Below, piece after piece: positions 6,255 to 10,658 of a DNA stretch of 13,207 nt. The position numbers were made by a program, and so were the translations under genes. Position 1 is the first letter of the stretch. Each line of letters opens with the position of its first letter. Below the pieces are notes generated by a model. It saw only the letters and a program-made list of their open reading frames with translations. It made no database searches and was not told the origin of the DNA. The stretch comes from Hodarchaeum sp048939265 (GTDB lineage: Archaea > Asgardarchaeota > Heimdallarchaeia > Hodarchaeales > Hodarchaeaceae): positions 1 to 13,207 of the forward strand of contig JBHLPQ010000105.1 in assembly GCA_048939265.1 (NCBI GenBank), written 5' to 3'.

Positions 6255-6297
6255 AAAAAAACACCTGCCGACCGCCCATACAGTCGAACAAGTGTTT
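6255..6297 (-). terminator. Leader terminator directly before tRNA-Pro
   Basis: In the minus-strand RNA, AAACACTTG (plus 6297-6289) pairs with CAGGTGTTT (plus 6267-6259) through one G-U wobble. CGAC/GTCG is an inner stem, and a U tract follows. The loop contains one strand of an alternative 12-bp helix (6274-6285 with 6319-6330), which suggests attenuation. Confidence 0.75.
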
Positions 6298-6330
6298 AGT
6301 GACAATTTATCAAGTAATGACTGTATGGGC
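6274..6330 (-). promoter_or_regulatory. Alternative 12-bp leader helix (candidate antiterminator)
   Basis: GCCCATACAGTC (6274-6285) is the exact reverse complement of GACTGTATGGGC (6319-6330). The first transcribed arm is upstream of the terminator, and the second arm overlaps the terminator's inner stem (6283-6286). The two structures therefore compete. A regulated leader before tRNA-Pro/rtcB, or a roughly 90-base small RNA with its own terminator, would both explain this. Confidence 0.6.
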
Positions 6331-6348
6331 AATCACAAACTTATCCTC

Positions 6349-6377
6349 ATCATAACAAACAATTAACCAAAAATCAA
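6349..6377 (-). promoter_or_regulatory. Promoter for leader, tRNA-Pro and probably rtcB
   Basis: On the minus strand TTGATT (6377-6372) is followed after exactly 17 bases by TATGAT (6354-6349), a strong sigma-A-type promoter. Transcription would start near 6342 and enter the leader described at 6274-6330. Confidence 0.7.
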
Positions 6378-6429
6378 CCATAAACTTTATCATTTAATTT
6401 TGCTAAAGGTTCAGTATTAACAGACGATA

Positions 6430-6456
6430 TATAAACTATAAACCTTAATGTTTATA
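6430..6456. promoter_or_regulatory. TATAAAC repeats, probable operator
   Basis: TATAAAC occurs in tandem at 6430-6436 and 6437-6443 and again inverted as GTTTATA at 6450-6456, leaving a six-base gap in the palindrome. It sits between the leftward promoter at 6349-6377 and the rightward small genes at 6511, where a regulator could control both. Confidence 0.45.
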
Positions 6457-6510
6457 TGTACATTGAAAAGTTAATAGGGAAGCCAAACGTAATTGAAAGG
6501 GTGAAGGGAA

Positions 6511-6714
6511 ATGGAAACAATAGGAAGCGGGATAGAAAGCCTGATACTCATTATATTAGGCGCAATGAAAGCGGAATACCAGAAGTCAACATTCGCATTA
6601 ATCGAGTCGCTAATCATCGTAGGATTAATCTGGAAGAACAGATCAAAGTCAAGCTTCTGGTCAACCCTCAAATACAAATTCAGGGGTACAGGTAATACAG
6701 CAAGCACAAAGTAA
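6511..6714 (+). CDS. Small membrane protein
   Basis: This is a 67-residue protein with two hydrophobic stretches: residues 7-18 (GIESLILIILGA) and 28-41 (FALIESLIIVGLIW). They are separated by a short polar loop and followed by a basic tail (KNRSKSSFWSTLKYKFRG). An AAAGGGTGAAGGGA site precedes the ATG. It is followed within 14 bases by another small gene at 6729. The topology resembles holins and phage membrane accessory proteins. A 79-residue frame starting at 6456 overlaps it but is less protein-like and lacks a good ribosome binding site. Confidence 0.6.
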   Translation: METIGSGIESLILIILGAMKAEYQKSTFALIESLIIVGLIWKNRSKSSFWSTLKYKFRGTGNTASTK

Positions 6715-6728
6715 AGGAAGGTGCATAA

Positions 6729-6881
6729 ATGAAACCGATGTTTGTGATGTTTATAGCGTTCGTAATCGGGATAACTTTTCTGATCGATAAAGGAGATAAA
6801 AGCGATGTTGATAGCGTTGATAATGACGATGATATTTTCGCAGATGAGTTCGGGGAATGTGAGATTGAGATTTTAGGTTAA
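6729..6881 (+). CDS. Small acidic membrane-anchored protein
   Basis: This 50-residue frame begins ATG with GGAAGG about 8 bases upstream. Residues 4-19 are hydrophobic (MFVMFIAFVIGITFLI), followed by a strongly acidic segment rich in Asp (DSVDNDDD), then FADEFGECEIEILG. The likely layout is a single N-terminal membrane helix with a soluble acidic tail. It follows the 6511 gene closely, so the two probably form one transcript. The end of the gene forms an inverted repeat (6843-6855 with 6888-6899). Function is unknown. Confidence 0.55.
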   Translation: MKPMFVMFIAFVIGITFLIDKGDKSDVDSVDNDDDIFADEFGECEIEILG

Positions 6882-6979
6882 GCCTCTCCCCTACTCATCG
6901 CAACATACACTACTACCAGCACAAATGCAAAATATGTAAAGTATCAAGTTGATAGGGGACACCAAGAGAAAGGATTAAA

Positions 6980-7264
6980 ATGTCTAAGAAAAATACTGAA
7001 TTAGAATTAGTTTATGCCGTAATCGGCGAAGATATAGCGCGAGAATTAGACGAAAGTGAGTTAAAATTACTCGAAGATACATTATATTGTGGGCTTATGT
7101 CAAGCACTATAAACGAGATCAGAAAGCTGCAATCAAAGCTAAAAAAGATGCCGAAATTGCAACGCATGTACCTCGATAATCGGTTCGGTTTTAAGCCTGA
7201 AGTGAGTGAAATTGAGGAGAAAAAACAGCCAGAGCAGCCGAGTTTTGATAACTATGTCGCGTGA
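6980..7264 (+). CDS. Hypothetical 94-residue protein
   Basis: This is a soluble, mostly helical protein that I do not recognise. Residues 5-40 read as amphipathic helices (ELVYAVIGEDIARELDESELKLLEDTLYCGLM), residues 42-62 are basic (STINEIRKLQSKLKKMPKLQ), and the tail is acidic and proline-containing. There is no catalytic or metal motif. AGAAAGG lies shortly before the ATG and a good terminator follows the stop. It precedes the DUF7873-like gene on the same strand but is separated from it by that terminator and a strong new promoter. Confidence 0.65.
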   Translation: MSKKNTELELVYAVIGEDIARELDESELKLLEDTLYCGLMSSTINEIRKLQSKLKKMPKLQRMYLDNRFGFKPEVSEIEEKKQPEQPSFDNYVA

Positions 7265-7299
7265 TAGTTTACTTTGATAGATAGATATAAACTAACTTT

Positions 7300-7330
7300 T
7301 AACCGCTCTTAATCGGGCGGTTATTTTTTA
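7300..7330 (+). terminator. Rho-independent terminator
   Basis: TAACCGC (7300-7306) pairs with GCGGTTA (7317-7323), with a ten-base loop, followed by a T-rich tract. It ends the rightward transcript of the small genes 6511-7264. Confidence 0.8.
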
Positions 7331-7353
7331 TTTGTAAATATTATAGTTTATTG

Positions 7354-7382
7354 TTGACAGTCATTATGTCCTGGTATATATT
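7354..7382 (+). promoter_or_regulatory. Consensus promoter of the DUF7873-like gene and permuted tRNA
   Basis: A perfect -35 TTGACA (7354-7359) and TATATT (7377-7382) are separated by 17 bases. This is among the strongest promoters in the window. Transcription from about 7389 would cover the 7420 gene and could continue into the permuted tRNA. Confidence 0.75.
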
Positions 7383-7419
7383 ATGCAATATGAGCTATAA
7401 TAATTAAGGAGGGATAAAA

Positions 7420-8154
7420 TTGGCAAAACTATTCGAGTTATTGGCAGTTGAAAAAGACTTAGCCTCAAAAGCAAAAGCAACATTAAGCAATACTCAGTCG
7501 GTTTTCTCAAGCCCGGATAACTTTCTAGGGTTTACAACCAAGTTCAGTAAACTTGTTGAGGACAAGCTTGACCTACAAGATGAAAATAGACCATTACCTA
7601 ACAATGTAGATGCTCAACTTGATATAGTTGAGAACGATATTTCTAATTATATCAACACGACACTGGCAAAGGAAATGGCAAATACTTCTGCGTTTGAGAG
7701 CGTCGAGATTGACGGCGAGAAGTTTTTTGAGGATATGTCCGCGACGGCACTTTTAAGCTTAGAGACAAAACTTGATGAGCTTCACAAGCTTTATTCGGTG
7801 ATTCCCACATTGCCTTTAGGCGCAAAGTGGAATGATGATAGCTCTCTTGATTGCTTTGTTTCGGCTGACCGCAAACAGATAAGAACCGAGAAAACAAGCA
7901 AAGTAATCGTGCTTTATGAGGCTACAAAAGAACACCCGGCGCAAACCCAGCTTGTCACAACGGATATACCGGCTTATGAGGTTGAGCGCACAGTTTATGC
8001 TGGAATGTTAACGGCAGCAGACAAAAGATTGCGCTTAGAGAGACTTGAGAAATTGCAACAAGCAGTCAAGAAAGCGCGCCAAAGAGCGAACACTGTAGAG
8101 GTAGAAAACAAGGATTTCGCAAGTAAGATTTTTAAGTATATCAACGGGGAGTAG
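7420..8154 (+). CDS. DUF7873-like protein beside the permuted tRNA
   Basis: The 244-residue protein starts at TTG behind a very strong AAGGAGGG site. The N-terminus (MAKLFELLAVEKDLASKAKATL), a central LLSLETKLDELHKLYSVIPTLP, the motif LYEATKEHPAQ near residue 170, and a C-terminal helix (RLEKLQQAVKKARQRANTVEV) match a family I remember from Actinobacteria and other bacteria as DUF7873. That match is from memory, not a search. No catalytic residues are known to me. The basic C-terminal helix could bind RNA. Its stop is 93 bases before the permuted tRNA on the same strand, and rtcB lies 1.5 kb upstream on the other strand. I infer a role as RNA-binding cofactor or scaffold in RtcB-dependent repair. 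Confidence 0.75.
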   Translation: MAKLFELLAVEKDLASKAKATLSNTQSVFSSPDNFLGFTTKFSKLVEDKLDLQDENRPLPNNVDAQLDIVENDISNYINTTLAKEMANTSAFESVEIDGEKFFEDMSATALLSLETKLDELHKLYSVIPTLPLGAKWNDDSSLDCFVSADRKQIRTEKTSKVIVLYEATKEHPAQTQLVTTDIPAYEVERTVYAGMLTAADKRLRLERLEKLQQAVKKARQRANTVEVENKDFASKIFKYINGE

Positions 8155-8247
8155 TGTTATTGTGAGTATGAGCGTTAGTTTTAATTTTAGCGTTTTCTCC
8201 AATAGCGTCAGTATCATAAATGGGTTTGTATGGCTGTGAGGAGTAAA

Positions 8248-8330
8248 TTAATGGGACGGTGGTTCGAATCCACCCGGCTCCCCCTAATTCATGGAGCCGT
8301 AGCTCAGTGGTCGGAGCAATTAATTTTTAA
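8248..8330 (+). tRNA. Circularly permuted tRNA gene (3' half before 5' half), anticodon UUU, Lys-like
   Basis: The 3' half comes first: anticodon-stem strand TTAAT (8248-8252), variable loop GGGAC, T arm GGTGG-TTCGAAT-CCACC (8258-8274), acceptor CGGCTCC (8275-8281). After 11 bases comes the 5' half: acceptor GGAGCCG (8293-8299), TA, D arm GCTC-AGTGGTCG-GAGC (8302-8317), A26, stem ATTAA (8319-8323), loop TTTTTAA (8324-8330). All four stems pair perfectly. AATTA is shared by the two broken ends (8246-8250 and 8329-8333). Joined there, the loop is U32-U33-UUU-A37-A38, typical of tRNA-Lys. No T arm follows the 5' half and no D arm precedes the 3' half. The base after the acceptor is C, not the usual Lys A, followed by CC. 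It may be a tRNA or a tRNA-like RtcB substrate. Confidence 0.85.
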
Positions 8331-8360
8331 TTACAAGTCTAGTTATTTAAACCTAATACG

Positions 8361-8393
8361 ATTCGCTAGCTATCAGGCAGTATAGTGGCGAAT
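8361..8393 (+). repeat. Imperfect hairpin after the permuted tRNA
   Basis: ATTCGC (8361-8366) pairs with GCGAAT (8388-8393). Inside, GCTAT (8369-8373) pairs with ATAGT (8382-8386) through one wobble, leaving an eight-base loop. It is about 30 bases beyond the permuted tRNA and may be part of the same transcript. Confidence 0.45.
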
Positions 8394-8395
8394 AA

Positions 8396-8455
8396 GAGGG
8401 GCGTAAAAAGAGGGATTATTCTTGAAAAATAATTGTTACCCATATTACGCCCCTC
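8396..8455 (+). repeat. Long hairpin upstream of the ribbon-helix-helix gene
   Basis: An 11-bp perfect stem (GAGGGGCGTAA 8396-8406 with TTACGCCCCTC 8445-8455) encloses GGG/CCC (8412-8414/8439-8441) and ATTATT/AATAAT (8415-8420/8428-8433). No U tract follows, so it is not a simple terminator. It ends 11 bases before the ribosome binding site at 8466, so it could control that gene or be a 3' module of the tRNA-containing RNA. Confidence 0.55.
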
Positions 8456-8476
8456 ATCTATATCTAAAGGAATAAT

Positions 8477-8635
8477 ATGGACAACAAAGAATACAAAAGA
8501 AAATCGGTATATGTATTAGAAGAAGATCATAAGAAATTAAGATCAAAACTTGCATTAGCAGGTAAAAGTGTTTCAGAGTGGTTTAGAGAATTAACAAAAA
8601 AGTTTTTAGGAGAAGAAACAAAAAAAAGGGGCTAA
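8477..8635 (+). CDS. Small ribbon-helix-helix (CopG/Arc-like) protein
   Basis: This is a 52-residue protein. A basic N-terminus (DNKEYKRKS) leads into a short beta strand (SVYVLEE), helix A (DHKKLRSKLALAGK), a turn, and helix B (SVSEWFRELTKKFLGEE), the standard ribbon-helix-helix plan in which paired strands enter the DNA major groove. AAAGGA lies five bases before the ATG. It follows the permuted tRNA and the long hairpin on the same strand, and its stop overlaps a terminator hairpin that serves leftward transcripts. It may regulate the neighbouring promoters or be an antitoxin without a visible toxin. Confidence 0.65.
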   Translation: MDNKEYKRKSVYVLEEDHKKLRSKLALAGKSVSEWFRELTKKFLGEETKKRG

Positions 8636-8649
8636 ATTAATAGCCCCTT
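8619..8649 (-). terminator. Rho-independent terminator of the leftward lysis operon
   Basis: AAGGGGCTA (8626-8634) pairs perfectly with TAGCCCCTT (8641-8649) around a six-base loop. On the minus strand the stem is followed by a run of T, so it ends leftward transcription from the holin gene. The left arm overlaps the end of the rightward 8477 gene. Confidence 0.85.
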
Positions 8650-8718
8650 CACGCATTCTCATTTCTGTATTAAACCATATGTTGTGTTGTGGAATTACCT
8701 GGCATAGACCACCACCCT

Positions 8719-8740
8719 AAAGCTTACGCGCATAAGCTTT
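8719..8740. repeat. 8-bp hairpin downstream of the holin gene
   Basis: AAAGCTTA (8719-8726) pairs with TAAGCTTT (8733-8740) around a CG-rich six-base loop. There is no U tract on the minus strand. It lies in the 3' untranslated region of the leftward operon and may stabilise the mRNA. Confidence 0.45.
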
Positions 8741-8749
8741 TAAGAGATA

Positions 8750-8977
8750 TTACTTTGTTGGCTTAATAGGTTTATTCTCAGCGTATATCCTGCGAAGCAT
8801 AATAATAACACCGCCGACCGTGTTTACAATGATTAGAATGGCATTAAGAATCTGCTCCGACTGTTTCGTGAGTTCAATGACATCCTCGTGATTTAAACCG
8901 AATATTGCGCCAAGAATTGTTATGATGCTGCCTATAACAAGAATCGAACTCTGATACCATGATTTGGTATTCTGCAT
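8750..8977 (-). CDS. Phage holin
   Basis: This is a 75-residue protein with two membrane segments, residues about 9-27 (SSILVIGSIITILGAIFGL) and 43-60 (LNAILIIVNTVGGVIIML). They are separated by a charged segment (NHEDVIELTKQSEQ), and a basic tail (RRIYAENKPIKPTK) follows. This is the usual layout of small class II-type holins. Holins collect in the inner membrane and open it so that the endolysin reaches the wall. GGAGGTGAAACC precedes the ATG and begins next to the amidase stop, so the two are co-transcribed and probably coupled. It is the last gene of the leftward late operon. Confidence 0.8.
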   Translation of the reverse strand: MQNTKSWYQSSILVIGSIITILGAIFGLNHEDVIELTKQSEQILNAILIIVNTVGGVIIMLRRIYAENKPIKPTK

Positions 8978-8992
8978 GGTTTCACCTCCTAA

Positions 8993-9778
8993 TTATTTCA
9001 TCCTATCAAGCACATATTTAAGCTCATAATCCATTAATGGTTCGTCTAACCGCCCGTCTTCGATTACTACTGGTGGCTCCTGATTGCGTGAATATATATA
9101 GGCTCGCATAGTCATTGCAATTACATCACCGCGCAGTATTGGCTTATCAGGATTTAATTTAGGGCCGTAAAATATTGCGGGAAAACCTAGCTTAAAAAGT
9201 TCATTTGCAAACTCTTCGCGGGTTACTTCTTTTTGTAATGGCTCTTCTGGTTTTTTATTAGTAACCTTTTTCGCAAGCTCGATATGAGCCATCTCGCGCG
9301 ACACCGATTGTTTGAAATAATCCCATGACCGAGAGTAAATATTAAAGTACGGAATTGGATCCGTGTGAGTTGTTTCATGCCAGGTTTCCGATACTATCTT
9401 ATGGCTATAGATGTGATCAATGCCCCACCCATATCTAACACAAATCTCAGCAACAAACCAAACAGCTCTATTCCAAACTTCGATAAACTTAGGTAAATCG
9501 TTTCCTTTTGGCTCACATAATTCTACCGATAACAACTTTTTATTTGCGGTTGCCCCGGCATGCCAAGCTTGTTCGTTTTCTGGTATGGCCCGAATAATCG
9601 AACTCCAATCAATGAAGTAATGTGCGCTTGCATTTCTGTTTGCAGAGTCGAAATATTTTACTTCAGCTTCAGCAGTTGCTCCTTTTGTATCCGTTGAATG
9701 AACACAAATGCCTACCGGCTTTAAAGTTTTATGTGATCGATTGTGACTAATTAGCTTTTCTTTGATAGAATATGACAT
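8993..9778 (-). CDS. N-acetylmuramoyl-L-alanine amidase (endolysin)
   Basis: The 261-residue endolysin has an Amidase_2 domain over residues about 20-150: GICVHSTDT with H27, SAHYFID, AWHAGA with H73, LLSVELCEP, HIYSHKIVSETWHETTHTDPI with H126, H138 and D140. Such residues bind the zinc ion and activate water to cut the link between MurNAc and L-Ala. Residues about 180-255 form a separate C-terminal region containing TREEFANELFKLG and LRGDVIAMTMRAYIY, faintly like SLH repeats, perhaps for wall binding. The frame is open upstream to 9832, but the ATG at 9778 follows a strong GGAGGTGAAATTT, and the extension would run through a terminator hairpin, so I chose 9778. Confidence 0.9.
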   Translation of the reverse strand: MSYSIKEKLISHNRSHKTLKPVGICVHSTDTKGATAEAEVKYFDSANRNASAHYFIDWSSIIRAIPENEQAWHAGATANKKLLSVELCEPKGNDLPKFIEVWNRAVWFVAEICVRYGWGIDHIYSHKIVSETWHETTHTDPIPYFNIYSRSWDYFKQSVSREMAHIELAKKVTNKKPEEPLQKEVTREEFANELFKLGFPAIFYGPKLNPDKPILRGDVIAMTMRAYIYSRNQEPPVVIEDGRLDEPLMDYELKYVLDRMK

Positions 9779-9795
9779 AAATTTCACCTCCAAAT

Positions 9796-9819
9796 AAAAA
9801 ACACCTGCTTTTAGCAGGC
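9796..9819 (-). terminator. Hairpin terminator between the XhlA-like and amidase genes
   Basis: CCTGC (9804-9808) pairs with GCAGG (9814-9818), extended by one wobble, with loop TTTTA. On the minus strand six T follow. It sits directly before the amidase ribosome binding site, so it probably reduces rather than stops expression of the lysis genes. Confidence 0.65.
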
Positions 9820-9883
9820 AATACTTTACCATTTGCTTTGTGTTGGACTTTTAGAGGTATTAGAGTAGGTTTATACCTTCAAA

Positions 9884-10111
9884 TTAGGGCGAAACATGGG
9901 TTGCAGCCCAAACTGCCAGACCTCCGACAAGAGTACACAAAACTCCTATTAAATATGTGATGTTTTTAGGGAGATAGTTGTCAAACTTGTCATCGATTTT
10001 CTCAATTAAGCGGTAAATATTTTTAAACTCCTCGCTTAATTCATCTTGTTTTCTTTCGACACCTTCAAGCCTTTTGTCTAAACCTGAATGTTCGGCGCAA
10101 ACTGTGTTCAT
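9884..10111 (-). CDS. XhlA-like phage membrane protein (holin-associated)
   Basis: The protein has 75 residues. Residues about 8-45 form a charged coiled coil (LDKRLEGVERKQDELSEEFKNIYRLIEKIDDKFDN in pattern), followed by one membrane helix (ITYLIGVLCTLVGGLAVWAATHV). This coiled-coil plus C-terminal membrane-anchor plan matches the XhlA/hemolysin-like proteins found in lysis cassettes of Gram-positive phages, which act with a holin. GGGGGAG precedes the ATG. It is the first gene after two strong terminators, with the amidase and holin downstream. Confidence 0.75.
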   Translation of the reverse strand: MNTVCAEHSGLDKRLEGVERKQDELSEEFKNIYRLIEKIDDKFDNYLPKNITYLIGVLCTLVGGLAVWAATHVSP

Positions 10112-10145
10112 ATTCTCCCCCTGGTATTTGTAACGACTTAATAGT

Positions 10146-10176
10146 ATTGTAAGATTGCGGGCTAGGTTAGTTTCAA
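10146..10176 (-). promoter_or_regulatory. Possible promoter of the lysis cassette
   Basis: On the minus strand TTGAAA (10176-10171) and TACAAT (10151-10146) are 19 bases apart, longer than ideal. It lies directly between the tail-operon terminators and the XhlA-like gene, where a new promoter would be needed. Confidence 0.35.
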
Positions 10177-10182
10177 TAACCG

Positions 10183-10212
10183 AAAAAGGCCGCTCCCCCT
10201 CTGGGGCGGCCT
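10183..10212 (-). terminator. Strong GC-rich rho-independent terminator
   Basis: AGGCCGCTCC (10187-10196) pairs with GGGGCGGCCT (10203-10212) over ten bases with one wobble. On the minus strand it is followed by five T. It is the second of two terminators in tandem behind the tail operon. Confidence 0.8.
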
Positions 10213-10235
10213 CTGCTCGCGCGGGTTTTATTCAA

Positions 10236-10264
10236 AATAAAAAAGCCTCTTAGATAGAGGCTTT
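10236..10264 (-). terminator. Rho-independent terminator of the tail operon
   Basis: AAAGCCTCT (10242-10250) pairs perfectly with AGAGGCTTT (10256-10264) around a five-base loop. On the minus strand a T-rich tract follows. It lies just after the stop of the 10275 frame. Confidence 0.85.
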
Positions 10265-10274
10265 CAACTGCGTT

Positions 10275-10487
10275 TTATCTTCTTATCCAATCGTCCGGTA
10301 TATCAAGCCTATTAATGACTTTTGCCGGATTCCCAACCGCAACTGATTTAGGCGGAATGTCTTTTGTGACTACTGAGCCGGCGCCTATAACTGAATGATA
10401 GCCGACTGTGCCACCGGTTCCGATTCCCTTAATTTTCATATCTTTAATCACAACATCATGAACCCAGCTGGGATGGTAAATATACAA
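10275..10487 (-). pseudogene. Truncated hexapeptide-repeat (LbH) acyltransferase C-terminus
   Basis: The 70-residue frame carries the C-terminal signature of O-acetyltransferases with left-handed beta-helix repeats: VGYHSVIGAGSVVTKDIPPKSVAVGNPAKVI, then RLDIPDDW (positions about 29-67). Full family members have about 180-220 residues with several more repeats and a catalytic histidine; here only the end is present. The only start is a TTG without ribosome binding site. The same frame stays open upstream to about 10680 without an ATG, GTG or TTG there. It overlaps the 10448 membrane-protein gene by 40 bases. It may be a remnant of a sugar O-acetyltransferase, or a short protein made by translational coupling. 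Confidence 0.55.
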
Positions 10488-10639
10488 CAGACTGTCGAAA
10501 TCAGGATCAGTAGTTGCGTAAGTATCGGCAATAGGAATACAACTATTATTACAAACACCGCCGCTATACCTAATTGTGCATATGAAGTTTGTGACGTTGC
10601 TGCTTGCATTAGTGCTGTTCCTGGTGCGGATGTTTGCAT
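10448..10639 (-). CDS. Small hydrophobic membrane protein
   Basis: This is a 63-residue protein with a polar Ala/Thr/Ser/Gln-rich N-terminus (residues 1-22), then a long hydrophobic stretch of about 40 residues (LGIAAVFVIIVVFLLPILTQ and LLILISTVCCIFTIPAGFMML). That could form two closely spaced membrane helices. AAGGAG lies seven bases before the ATG, which supports translation. It lies between the tail fibre and the truncated acyltransferase frame. It may be a second holin or pinholin candidate, but no signature proves it. Confidence 0.6.
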   Translation of the reverse strand: MQTSAPGTALMQAATSQTSYAQLGIAAVFVIIVVFLLPILTQLLILISTVCCIFTIPAGFMML

Positions 10640-10658
10640 GTCTGCTCCTTATCTGCTA

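Noticed and set aside
6456..6695. Rightward 79-residue frame overlapping the 6511 gene
   Set aside because: No good ribosome binding site and a composition rich in Arg and Asn. The overlapping 6511 frame has a site and clear membrane helices.
8246..8334. Phage attachment site (attP) carrying part of a host tRNA
   Set aside because: An attP normally holds only the 3' part of a tRNA. Here both halves of the same tRNA are present in reversed order with fully matching stems, and no integrase gene is nearby. A tandem-tRNA attachment core is not fully excluded.
8231..8480. Group I permuted intron-exon arrangement around the tRNA halves
   Set aside because: The exon order fits a permuted intron-exon gene, but I find no P7/R-S type core motifs such as AGAGACT upstream or downstream, and only about 90 bases lie between the 7420 gene stop and the tRNA half.
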